A stretch of DNA of 12,717 nt from Pseudodesulfovibrio sp. (GCA_022712815.1 JAFLJW010000413.1:1-12717), one strand, 5' to 3'. Shown: positions 1 through 6,961, numbered from the stretch's first letter. Made by a program: numbers and translations. Notes: generated by a model from the sequence alone, not told the origin.

Positions 1-1
1 G

Positions 2-226
2 ATCACTTTGAAAAACGCCACCTATTTCAAGGAAAAGAAGGTCCTTCGGATCGAAACCGAGATGGACAACGGCAAAAAGGTTTTCCTCAGCCTGACATAT
101 ATCGTCTACACCCGAACCGGCATGTTGACTTTTGTGGGTTACATGGACCCGATTGACATTCAGGCAAAGCTGACCATCGACAAGGCTGTGCTCTCGCTCT
201 ATCTCGATGATGATGTGCGATATTGA
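2..226 (+). CDS. 3' end of an unrecognised protein gene (5' end outside window)
   Basis: The reading frame is open from the window edge and ends at TGA 224-226. A TTG at 8 could be a start, but only seven bases lie upstream, so no ribosome binding site can be judged; I treat the gene as 5'-truncated by the window. The visible 74 residues alternate charged and hydrophobic positions (KKVFLSLTYIVYTRTGMLTF, then MDPIDIQAKLTIDKAVLSLY) and end in an acidic tail DDDVRY. This suggests a beta-rich soluble domain. There is no membrane segment or cysteine. I do not recognise the family. It lies upstream of a small secreted-protein gene on the same strand, 164 bases away. Confidence 0.5.
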   Translation: MTLKNATYFKEKKVLRIETEMDNGKKVFLSLTYIVYTRTGMLTFVGYMDPIDIQAKLTIDKAVLSLYLDDDVRY

Positions 227-390
227 CATGACAAGTTCGGCCCGGATACAGAGTGAGAGCAACAGGGAAACAATTGTCCCTGCCGCGCAAGTTTTTGTTC
301 GGCATACGGATGGTTCAGGTGCAAAAGCGATACAGGCCGGGATTTTCCGGCAGGCACGCCCTTTGCTTTAATTGATTTCGGAGGCCGTAT

Positions 391-627
391 TTGAAAATAT
401 TGATCGTGTCCCTGTCTTTGCTGTTCCTGATTTCGACATCTGCCGTGGCTGGTCCTTACGATCCGCTTGGAGGTGGTGTGCTTGTGGCCTCTGCTCAAAG
501 AACAGGGCGGAAATCAGCTCCCGGCACGGTGATCATCAAGGGCAAGGGCGGCAAGGTGACGGATGTGGAGCAAAAGCCGGATAATGGAAAGAAAAAGAAA
601 AAGAAGAAAAACGCGAAAGGCGATTAA
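391..627 (+). CDS. Small secreted lysine-rich protein, function unknown
   Basis: A 78-residue protein with a TTG start, chosen because GGAGG at 380-384 sits six bases upstream and the signal peptide begins there. Residues 1-20 (MKILIVSLSLLFLISTSAVA) form a typical signal peptide with an AVA cleavage site before GPYDPLGGG. The mature part is about 58 residues, rich in Gly and Lys, and ends in a run of seven lysines (GKKKKKKKNAKGD) encoded by mixed AAA and AAG codons. There are no cysteines. The basic tail would suit binding to peptidoglycan, lipopolysaccharide or another polyanion in the envelope, but that is inference. It converges on the Csd4-like gene at 720-2477 with 92 bases between. No named family is recognised. 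Confidence 0.72.
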   Translation: MKILIVSLSLLFLISTSAVAGPYDPLGGGVLVASAQRTGRKSAPGTVIIKGKGGKVTDVEQKPDNGKKKKKKKNAKGD

Positions 628-719
628 TTCCCTGCATGCAATAAAAACGATTTATCCGGTCTGGACTGTTTTCCCGAGAATTTCCTTAACGCAGCAGCAG
701 GTATTTTTTCAAGAGTCTG

Positions 720-2477
720 CTAATTGGTCGCAGGCGCAACCCGCTGGGCGAGACCGCCTGCGGAAAAAATCATGGTGCCAAGGTCTCCGAATGTGGTGGC
801 CTGACGCACGGTCAATTCAAGCGGATCGCTGAATCCGACCTTGAATGCAGCTCCTGCTTCCAGAGGCATCTTGTCAGCCGTGGTCACGAGTTTCTCCCCG
901 GGGCCATTGCTCCAGGCTGCCTCGAGGGTGTAGTCGCCTTCGGGCAACCGGTAATTGCCGCCGGATGTCCATGGAATGAGCAGCGACTGGCCATGCCTGT
1001 CGGCCAGCCTGAGGGCATAGACCGTGCGGGGTTCGATATCGACATAGAACGTGGCGCGTGATGCACCCGGAGTTTCCCGGACTACCCTGAAGCGAATCGC
1101 TCCCGGCCTGTCAGACGACATCCCGTATCTGCTTATGAAATTATCGGGATCAAGGATAATCTCCCACCCCATGTCCTGACCGTTGTTGGCCCAGGGAATC
1201 GCCACGAACCCCTTGAAATTGACTATTTCCTTGTAATTGCTGCCCCACAGTCCTTCCAGAATAAGCTGGTCGCCCACAACTGTTCTGAGAACTTCGCCGT
1301 CACGAACAAACACAGGTTTTCCATTGAGCCAGCACACGAACACCGGCTTGTCTCCACCGGGCGAGCTGGGCATCTTGCCGGTCCAGTGAACCTGAACCTT
1401 GGCAATCCGTTTGCCGTCAGAGCGGAGTTCCAGTTCCGAGAACGGCTCCAACACCATGCGCCGGGCCTTGATCAGATTGACACCAGGGCGATCCGAGGCG
1501 AACAGGGCCAGTTCGGGCGCGAATTCACTCGGGCCGGATGATATTTGTTTTACATCCAGAGTCGCTCCGGGCGCGAGACTGATAACGCCTTTATGGATCA
1601 GGGGTCTGCCGTTGATGCTGACCTGCACTCCCTTCCGGGCGTACGCCTTGACATCTTCGTCACTGAACTTAGGCGGCGTGACACTGACACCGAGTCGCTG
1701 AAGCAACATGACCGTGGCAGACAGTTGTTGGCGCACTTTCCAGCCGATCTGCCGAATGCTCTTGCTGACCTCCACGGCCATGGCCGGGATACCGTGCTCC
1801 GCCAGAGCATAGCAGGTCAGAGATTTACGCATCTCCGGGTAGCTGGTTCCCTTGTCAAAAGTCTTGGTATTGAAAAGTTTGAACTGGTAGTCGCTGGAGC
1901 CGATGTGTTCGTTGAGTTCAGTCAGCACGCTATTGACCGTATGGGCCAGATCAATCTTGTCGTAGACCAGCGTGTCCACGATGATGGACTGCCCGTACCG
2001 TTTGGGATTGCGCAGGGAATTGATGTAGATGGGGTCATAAAAGCCGCTGCCCTCATGCAAATGAATGAAAGCATCAGACTGGGCAAGAAGAAAACGAATG
2101 ACGCGGGCCACACGATCTTCATAAAAACGATTGTAATTCTGGTCAAAACGTCGGTTCATGTCCACGTTGATTTGCCGCTTTCGCAAATTGATGGACGGGA
2201 CGTTGGCTCTGGGCAGGATGATGACATTGCCGCGCGTGATTCTGGCCCGGGTCAAAAGCTGGGCCGTGACAAACCCGGCGGTCTCGTCACCTTGAATACC
2301 ACCCTGAACCATTATGGTCGGTCCTGGCAGCTCTCCTTCAAGATAGACTACCCGAAGCGGGTATTGGGTGCCGGAAAAAAAGGAATGTTCCCATGACCCT
2401 GCCCTGGCGTTGGTCGTGACAACTGCCACGATCAGGCAAAGCCAAAACATGGTAGAAAGGATACGTTTTAACAGCAC
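720..2477 (-). CDS. Csd4/Pgp1-like M99 family D,L-carboxypeptidase (peptidoglycan stem-peptide trimming, cell shape)
   Basis: A 585-residue secreted protein with GTG start; GAGGAG (2483-2488, read on the minus strand) sits five bases upstream. Residues 1-26 are a signal peptide ending TTNARA. Residues about 40-265 are an M14-fold catalytic domain: VQGGIQGDET supplies Gln62 and Glu65, FIHLHEGSG supplies His141, and MAVEVSKS supplies the likely general base Glu236. A Gln in place of the first zinc His is the hallmark of H. pylori Csd4 and the M99 family, which remove meso-diaminopimelate from tripeptide stems to leave dipeptides and are needed for helical shape. Residues about 285-585 are beta-rich, matching the non-catalytic C-terminal modules of M99 proteins but making this one longer than Csd4 (about 440). 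It follows a coiled-coil membrane protein and a Csd6-like enzyme on the same strand. Activity is inferred from the motifs. Confidence 0.83.
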   Translation of the reverse strand: MLLKRILSTMFWLCLIVAVVTTNARAGSWEHSFFSGTQYPLRVVYLEGELPGPTIMVQGGIQGDETAGFVTAQLLTRARITRGNVIILPRANVPSINLRKRQINVDMNRRFDQNYNRFYEDRVARVIRFLLAQSDAFIHLHEGSGFYDPIYINSLRNPKRYGQSIIVDTLVYDKIDLAHTVNSVLTELNEHIGSSDYQFKLFNTKTFDKGTSYPEMRKSLTCYALAEHGIPAMAVEVSKSIRQIGWKVRQQLSATVMLLQRLGVSVTPPKFSDEDVKAYARKGVQVSINGRPLIHKGVISLAPGATLDVKQISSGPSEFAPELALFASDRPGVNLIKARRMVLEPFSELELRSDGKRIAKVQVHWTGKMPSSPGGDKPVFVCWLNGKPVFVRDGEVLRTVVGDQLILEGLWGSNYKEIVNFKGFVAIPWANNGQDMGWEIILDPDNFISRYGMSSDRPGAIRFRVVRETPGASRATFYVDIEPRTVYALRLADRHGQSLLIPWTSGGNYRLPEGDYTLEAAWSNGPGEKLVTTADKMPLEAGAAFKVGFSDPLELTVRQATTFGDLGTMIFSAGGLAQRVAPATN

Positions 2478-2545
2478 ATCATCTCCTCATGACTGCCAAC
2501 AACAGATATTGTCGGGTTGGCTGGAAAGGTGCGCGTGCAAGGCAC

Positions 2546-2590
2546 AAAAAAAACCAGGTCCGAAGCGTATTCTCCCACGCGAGAATCTGG
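2546..2590 (-). terminator. Possible bulged hairpin terminator between the coiled-coil gene and the Csd4-like gene
   Basis: Read on the minus strand, CCAG plus ATTCTC pairs with GAGAAT and CTGG (an 11-base bulge lies between the two right-hand arms), followed at once by eight T (2546-2553). The structure begins about 20 bases after the stop of the coiled-coil gene. The bulge makes it weaker than a classical terminator, so partial read-through into the Csd4-like gene is possible. Confidence 0.4.
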
Positions 2591-2610
2591 CCTTTATCGT
2601 CAACCTGACG

Positions 2611-3315
2611 CTAAGACAGAATGTGGTAGAAAGGATATGTCTCGGCAAAAATGACATTGCCATCCTTTCCCTTGATTTCCAGGCGCAATCCGAAAAGGTC
2701 CGTATCCTCCAGCCCATCGGGCAGAAGGAAGGACGTCTGGATACGCTTGAAGCGCTGAATCTGGAATGCCAGATCCCGCTTGTTGATATCGACGGACACA
2801 GCCATGCCATCTTTCTTGATAAAAGAAAGGCCAGCCTGACCGGCCATGGATTTGGAGGCTTGCAGATTGTTCAACTCGAAGCTGATACTGATTTTACGCT
2901 TGACGATCTTGGCCTGCATGTTCTCCACACCGACCTGCCGACTGTCAACACGAGTAAAAATCTTGTTGAGATCGATCTTTTCCTGCTGTTCCACCTCGGC
3001 GGTGGTTGTGGTGGCGGCGGAAAGAAGGGATTGCAGTTCGTTGGGATCGTAGGACTGAAGAATCTTTTCCATATTCCCAAGTCGTTCCAGACGGACCTCG
3101 GCGTCCACAAGACGCTGCTCCAGATCTTTGTTGTCGCTCTGCAAATCCGTATTGATCGTGAATCCGCGTACTCCCATGTAGATGCCGCCTGCGGCGCATA
3201 AAAAAAGGAACACCTGGCTGAAAAGAAACATCTTGAGCCAGAACGGACTGACGCGATACCGGGTTACATCCCGGTCATCACGCATGAAAAGTACACTATA
3301 TTTCGAATCGCTCAT
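2611..3315 (-). CDS. Single-pass membrane coiled-coil protein between two shape-type peptidoglycan carboxypeptidases
   Basis: A 234-residue protein whose ATG overlaps the stop of the upstream Csd6-like gene by 4 bases (ATGA, 3312-3315), so the two are probably translationally coupled. Residues 1-28 are a short cytoplasmic segment (YSVLFMRDDRDVTRYRVSPF), about 29-48 one transmembrane helix, about 55-90 a charged coiled coil (SDNKDLEQRLVDAEVRLERL), and about 125-234 a predicted beta-rich periplasmic domain ending FAETYPFYHILS. The N-terminal pattern (strand, basic-Arg turn, TM, coiled coil) resembles the front half of membrane-anchored M23 endopeptidases such as the Csd1-3 type. However, no HxxxD or HxH zinc motif is present, so it is not an M23 enzyme. 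Its position suggests a scaffold, localiser or regulator of the neighbouring enzymes. Specific function is unknown. Confidence 0.78.
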   Translation of the reverse strand: MSDSKYSVLFMRDDRDVTRYRVSPFWLKMFLFSQVFLFLCAAGGIYMGVRGFTINTDLQSDNKDLEQRLVDAEVRLERLGNMEKILQSYDPNELQSLLSAATTTTAEVEQQEKIDLNKIFTRVDSRQVGVENMQAKIVKRKISISFELNNLQASKSMAGQAGLSFIKKDGMAVSVDINKRDLAFQIQRFKRIQTSFLLPDGLEDTDLFGLRLEIKGKDGNVIFAETYPFYHILS

Positions 3316-4571
3316 CTACTCCGTCTCCACTGCTCGCTGTCGATTTTCCATGTGCTGCCATCCGGGGTCAGAACCATTGTCTTGAGACCGACATCGGAAT
3401 ATCCACTCGTATCCTTGAAAGTCTGTAAAAAAACCACTTGAAGCCCCTTCGGGTGGAAGGATACCTTCATTCCATCAACCCCCACGTTAGCAGGAGGAGC
3501 CTTTGCCCACAATGCCTTTTTGTAATCAGCTATACGTGTCGCACCCCTTCGAGTGCCCTGCACTGCCTGCGAGGCATAGAGGTTTTTATAGGCTTTTACA
3601 TCAGCGGCAAGCCAGGCAGAACGCCACGTTTCGACAAGTTCCCGGACTTCATCAGCCTTGGTTGCCAGATATTTGGATTCCAGATTTTGAGTGGCAGGAA
3701 CGTACTCACGGCCTGCAATCCGCCATTGACCGACAGCGTCCTTCTTCCAGTAAAATCGTTTGCCCGTGGTCGAAACCTTGCCGGGCGTGCGGTAGTACTG
3801 GTCAAACCACGTCACCCAGTAATCTGGGCCGGGAATGGCGTGGACATTGTCCACCATAACATGAATCCATGGCTTTGCAGCAAAAATATTCTTCTTGTTC
3901 TGGATAAACCCATCAAAGCTGCGTCCTTCGGACAGGGTCATCAGTTTTGGGTCATAATGCTCGAAAAAGGCTTTATCACGGTTTTGCCAATTGGAAGCCC
4001 AGCTTTCAAGCTCCCTGGTCAGAGTCGTGATCACCTCGTCGTTCTTACCTGTTTTCTGGGTCCATTCCAGATCACTGGCAATGACTACAGGCGTACCAAA
4101 AACTATCTCACCCGCCATATCGCGCATGTCAGACACCTTGAGTGCCACACAGCCACGGGTGTCCCGCGGAACAAAGGTCTTGCCCCGGCCATGTATCCAG
4201 ATGCCACCGCCGGTCTTGCCGTTGATACGATCTATGGGGTTGGGATAATTTAGAGAATAGGCGAGGTCGCCGTAGAGGTCCCAGTCGAGCTTGCGATTGA
4301 TGCGGGAGCCGACGAAGTACACACCTTCCGGGGTACGCAAGTCGCCTTCCACGGACTTGTCGCCGATGGACTGGCCTGTGGTACAGGGGAAACGTCGTAC
4401 TTCATGCAGGGGACTCTTGTGTTCCAGCATGATTAACATCTGGGACGCTTTGTCAACGGCAATAATACGCTCAGGACCAAAGGCGTGAGACGACAATATC
4501 GGCTCCCAGCCTTCGGCAAGGGCGGTGCTCACGAACATGAGCAATGTAAGGATAATGGCTACACAACGCAT
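3312..4571 (-). CDS. YkuD-type L,D-carboxypeptidase/transpeptidase with tandem NTF2-like domains (Csd6/Pgp2-like)
   Basis: Taken from ATG 4571, a 419-residue protein with signal peptide MRCVAIILTLLMFVSTALA. The frame is open to a TTG at 4610; the only good SD (AAGGAG) lies about 16 bases before the ATG, so the start is uncertain. Residues about 35-170 are a YkuD catalytic domain with IHGRG (His127) and TRGCVAL (catalytic Cys141, Arg139). After it come two related segments, about 180-292 and 305-418, each resembling an NTF2-like pocket domain (ESWASNWQNRD... then VETWRSAWLAAD...). The order YkuD plus NTF2 is that of H. pylori Csd6, C. jejuni Pgp2 and Bdellovibrio Bd1075, which cut tetrapeptide stems to tripeptides and set cell curvature. 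The second NTF2-like copy is unusual. It lies 69 bases downstream of pyrE with no terminator seen. Confidence 0.83.
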   Translation of the reverse strand: MRCVAIILTLLMFVSTALAEGWEPILSSHAFGPERIIAVDKASQMLIMLEHKSPLHEVRRFPCTTGQSIGDKSVEGDLRTPEGVYFVGSRINRKLDWDLYGDLAYSLNYPNPIDRINGKTGGGIWIHGRGKTFVPRDTRGCVALKVSDMRDMAGEIVFGTPVVIASDLEWTQKTGKNDEVITTLTRELESWASNWQNRDKAFFEHYDPKLMTLSEGRSFDGFIQNKKNIFAAKPWIHVMVDNVHAIPGPDYWVTWFDQYYRTPGKVSTTGKRFYWKKDAVGQWRIAGREYVPATQNLESKYLATKADEVRELVETWRSAWLAADVKAYKNLYASQAVQGTRRGATRIADYKKALWAKAPPANVGVDGMKVSFHPKGLQVVFLQTFKDTSGYSDVGLKTMVLTPDGSTWKIDSEQWRRSR

Positions 4572-4640
4572 GGTAAAAATTCGGTCACTCCTTGCGCTCT
4601 TTTTCCCCAACCCCGGCTCTGGCCTTCCCGGCGAGCCAAC

Positions 4641-5201
4641 TTAACTGGCAGCAACGGAAAGCAACTCCTGACGAGTGAAGATCGAATTAAGCTCCAATCC
4701 CGCTTCCTTGAGTTTTTCCCGGCCACCTTCTTCCCGATCCAAAACGGCCAGCACACCCACAATGACCAATCCCGCGTCCCGCACGCGTTCAGCCGCTGTG
4801 ATCAAAGTGCCGCCCGTTGTACACACATCTTCCAGCAGGACGACCTTGTCTCCCTCGCTGAAATTGGCCAGCCCTTCAAGGTACTGGTCCGTGCCATGCC
4901 CCTTGGACTTCTTCCGAATGATGAATCCGGGCAAGGGACGCCCCTCAATATGGGAGACGACTGTTACACCGGTTATCAGCGGATCAGCACCAAGGGTCAT
5001 GCCGCCCACACCTTCAAGGTCGTATTCCTTGAGCATCTCAAAAAACAGACGCCCGATGAGGAACCCACCTTCGGGGTGCAGTGCGGTTTGCTTGCAATCA
5101 AAATAGTAATCGCTCTTCTTGCCGGAGGTCAGCGTGAAGTCTCCCTCGCGGTAGGAGAGTTTCAGGAGGAGTTTTGCAAGCCTGGATTTCAACTCATTCA
5201 T
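4641..5201 (-). CDS. pyrE: Orotate phosphoribosyltransferase
   Basis: A 186-residue cytoplasmic enzyme that joins orotate to PRPP to give OMP, the fifth step of pyrimidine synthesis. The PRPP-binding signature VVLLEDVCTTGG is at residues 120-131, the N-terminal loop FTLTSGKKSDYYFD at 22-35, and the flexible catalytic loop with IRKKSKGHGT at 95-104. The length is slightly below the usual bacterial 200-215 but all motifs are present. Its ATG overlaps the purB stop by 4 bases (ATGA, 5198-5201), and GAGGG lies about nine bases upstream within the end of purB, so the two are co-translated. The pairing places one purine and one pyrimidine enzyme in a single transcript. Confidence 0.95.
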   Translation of the reverse strand: MNELKSRLAKLLLKLSYREGDFTLTSGKKSDYYFDCKQTALHPEGGFLIGRLFFEMLKEYDLEGVGGMTLGADPLITGVTVVSHIEGRPLPGFIIRKKSKGHGTDQYLEGLANFSEGDKVVLLEDVCTTGGTLITAAERVRDAGLVIVGVLAVLDREEGGREKLKEAGLELNSIFTRQELLSVAAS

Positions 5202-6502
5202 ATCTGATTTCCCTCAAAGACACGGCTAAAAACCACATCCTCATATCTCTTGTAATACGAGGGGTCAAAGGCTTCGTCAAGCTCGTTAGCCGCAAGATGT
5301 TTATTTATTTCCGCATCCTCGCGGATTTCGTCTTCAAACTGAATCCGTCCTTCCCAGCAGCGCATGGCTACTTTCTGGACCATTACATATGCTTCCTGCC
5401 GTTTGAGCCCGGTGGCAATGAGCTTGTTCAGAATCCGCTGCGAATAGAAAAGGCCAAATGATCCCATGAGATTGCGCTTGATATTGTCTTCCTTGACCAC
5501 CAATCGTTCAAGAACGCCGGACATGCGGTGCAGCATATAGTCGATGAGCGCGGTGGTGTCGGGCATGATGATGCGCTCCACCGAGGAGTGGCTGATATCG
5601 CGTTCGTGCCACAAGGCCTGATTTTCCATGGCAGCCATGGAATTGGAGCGGATGATACGTGCCAGACCGCAAAGGTTTTCGGCGGAAATGGGGTTCTTTT
5701 TGTGCGGCATGGCCGAGGAACCTTTCTGCCCCTTGGAGAATCCTTCTTCCACTTCCAGAACTTCGGTGCGCTGCAAATGTCTCAGTTCAAGGCCAAGGCG
5801 TTCGATGCCGCCAGCGAGTATCGCCATGGAGGTGAAAAACTGCGCGTAGCGGTCACGCTGCACGATCTGGGTGGAGTGCGGGTCGACCTTGAGGCCGAGG
5901 ATTTTGCAGGCGCGTTCTTCAAGCTCAGGGCTGAGGTGGGCAAAGGTGCCGACTGCGCCGGAGAGCTTGCCGACCCGGATGTTCTCCCGCGCCGCTTCAA
6001 AACGTTCCTTGTGGCGCATGAATTCGGCGTAAAAGCCGGTGAATTTCAATCCGTAGGTGGTCGGCTCGGCGTGAATACCGTGGGTCCGGCCCATGCAGAG
6101 CAGCCCTTTGTGCTTATGGGCCTTGTCTTTGAGCACGCCCAGAATGCGGTCGATGCCCTCGGAAATTATCGCGCCCGCACGGGCCAGGAGCACGCCGTTG
6201 GCAGTGTCCACAATGTCGGACGAGGTGCAACCGAGATGGATATAGCGAGAATTGGGGCCGACTTTTTCTTCCACAGCCGTCAGGAATGCGATGACATCGT
6301 GCTTGGTTGTTTCTTCGACCTCCAGAATACGGTCGAGCTCAAAGTCAGCCTTTTCATGGATTTCATCGCAGGCGTCCATGGGGATCTCGCCCATGTCGGC
6401 CCACCCTTTTGTGACGGCCAGTTCAACTTCCAGCCAGACCCGGAATTTGTTCTCCAGGGTCCACAACTCTCGCATAGCAGGTCGGGAATACCGTTCAAGC
6501 AT
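5198..6502 (-). CDS. purB: Adenylosuccinate lyase
   Basis: A 434-residue cytoplasmic enzyme of the fumarase/aspartase superfamily. It releases fumarate from SAICAR and from adenylosuccinate, serving two steps of purine synthesis. The superfamily signature SSAMPHKKNP is at residues 262-271 and contains the catalytic Ser263. GCTSSDIVDT begins at 91, and RTHGIHAEPT, with the catalytic His141, at 139. Length fits the 430-residue bacterial short form. ATG at 6502 gives the canonical N-terminus MLERYSRPAM; only a weak purine-rich GAGAGAG precedes it. It is the first gene after a strong terminator and overlaps pyrE by 4 bases. Confidence 0.96.
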   Translation of the reverse strand: MLERYSRPAMRELWTLENKFRVWLEVELAVTKGWADMGEIPMDACDEIHEKADFELDRILEVEETTKHDVIAFLTAVEEKVGPNSRYIHLGCTSSDIVDTANGVLLARAGAIISEGIDRILGVLKDKAHKHKGLLCMGRTHGIHAEPTTYGLKFTGFYAEFMRHKERFEAARENIRVGKLSGAVGTFAHLSPELEERACKILGLKVDPHSTQIVQRDRYAQFFTSMAILAGGIERLGLELRHLQRTEVLEVEEGFSKGQKGSSAMPHKKNPISAENLCGLARIIRSNSMAAMENQALWHERDISHSSVERIIMPDTTALIDYMLHRMSGVLERLVVKEDNIKRNLMGSFGLFYSQRILNKLIATGLKRQEAYVMVQKVAMRCWEGRIQFEDEIREDAEINKHLAANELDEAFDPSYYKRYEDVVFSRVFEGNQI

Positions 6503-6552
6503 TGTCTCTCTCGTTTACTAAATAGTGTATCTGGCGATGCAAAAAAGACTCT

Positions 6553-6567
6553 ATGGCAATATGCCAT
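6553..6567. promoter_or_regulatory. Perfect inverted repeat upstream of purB (candidate operator)
   Basis: ATGGCA-ATA-TGCCAT is a perfect 6-3-6 palindrome, 50 bases before the purB ATG and just after the fmdB terminator. It could be an operator for a purine or nucleotide regulator, or a small leader hairpin: on the minus strand it is followed after six bases by six T. I cannot assign a regulator from the sequence. Confidence 0.35.
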
Positions 6568-6593
6568 GAAAATTCAAGGCCAAAGCCAAGACA

Positions 6594-6623
6594 TAGAAAA
6601 GGCAGCCTTTGCTGCCTTTTCTA
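6594..6623 (-). terminator. Strong hairpin terminator after the fmdB-like gene
   Basis: A perfect 13-bp stem (TAGAAAAGGCAGC paired with its complement) closes a four-base loop at 6607-6610. The right arm on the minus strand carries a TTTT run. It begins six bases after the stop of the FmdB-like gene and separates it from purB. The arms are AT-rich at the base on both strands, so it could work in both directions. Confidence 0.8.
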
Positions 6624-6628
6624 AAAAA

Positions 6629-6961
6629 TCATGATGCTGAGTCTGTGGAGGAAGTATCCGATGACTCTTTTTTTGGAGTCGGCGCAGGGTTAGTTCCATC
6701 GGAATCGGTCTTGATGGGCTTGGCCTTGTTGTTCCCGCCCTTGGCATTGGCTGCACCCTTGCAGGGAGTGCTTTCGGGTTTCTTTTCACCGTACCCGTCA
6801 GCGTACCAGCCAGACCCCTTCAAATGAAAGGAAGAATGGGAAATGAGCCGTTTGGACTGCGCACCACACTCGGGGCATTCCATTTCGATTTCTTCAAACC
6901 CAGATTGCCATTCTTCAAATAAAGACTGGCATTTTGGGCATTGATATTCATAAATGGGCAT
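6629..6961 (-). CDS. FmdB family zinc-ribbon protein
   Basis: A 110-residue protein beginning MPIYEYQCPKC, the invariant start of FmdB-type regulatory/zinc-ribbon proteins. Two CxxC knuckles, Cys8/Cys11 and Cys29/Cys32 (ECPECG), would bind one zinc. The family motif leading to GSGWYADGY (residues 49-57) is present. From about residue 60 the tail is a low-complexity stretch rich in Lys, Pro, Ser and Thr, typical of the disordered extension in many members. The family was named for a putative regulator of formamidase expression, but its real role is generally unknown. It ends directly before a strong terminator, so it is probably its own transcription unit upstream of purB-pyrE. Confidence 0.9.
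   Translation of the reverse strand: MPIYEYQCPKCQSLFEEWQSGFEEIEMECPECGAQSKRLISHSSFHLKGSGWYADGYGEKKPESTPCKGAANAKGGNNKAKPIKTDSDGTNPAPTPKKESSDTSSTDSAS

Noticed and set aside
228..371. 47-codon plus-strand frame starting ATG two bases after the first gene
   Set aside because: No Shine-Dalgarno site, no recognisable domain and irregular composition; it may be non-coding spacer. A small GCCGG/CCGGC hairpin (336-351) lacks a T-run, so it was not called a terminator.
1545..2396. 283-codon plus-strand open frame
   Set aside because: Antisense shadow of the Csd4-like gene, whose zinc motifs and signal peptide are clear on the other strand.
4611..4640. Hairpin GGCTC/GAGCC between pyrE and the Csd6-like gene as terminator
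   Set aside because: Stem of five with a long loop and no T-run on the minus strand.
5528..6634. Long plus-strand open frame (368 codons)
   Set aside because: It is fully antisense to purB, has no ribosome binding site and shows no family motif; it arises from codon bias of purB.
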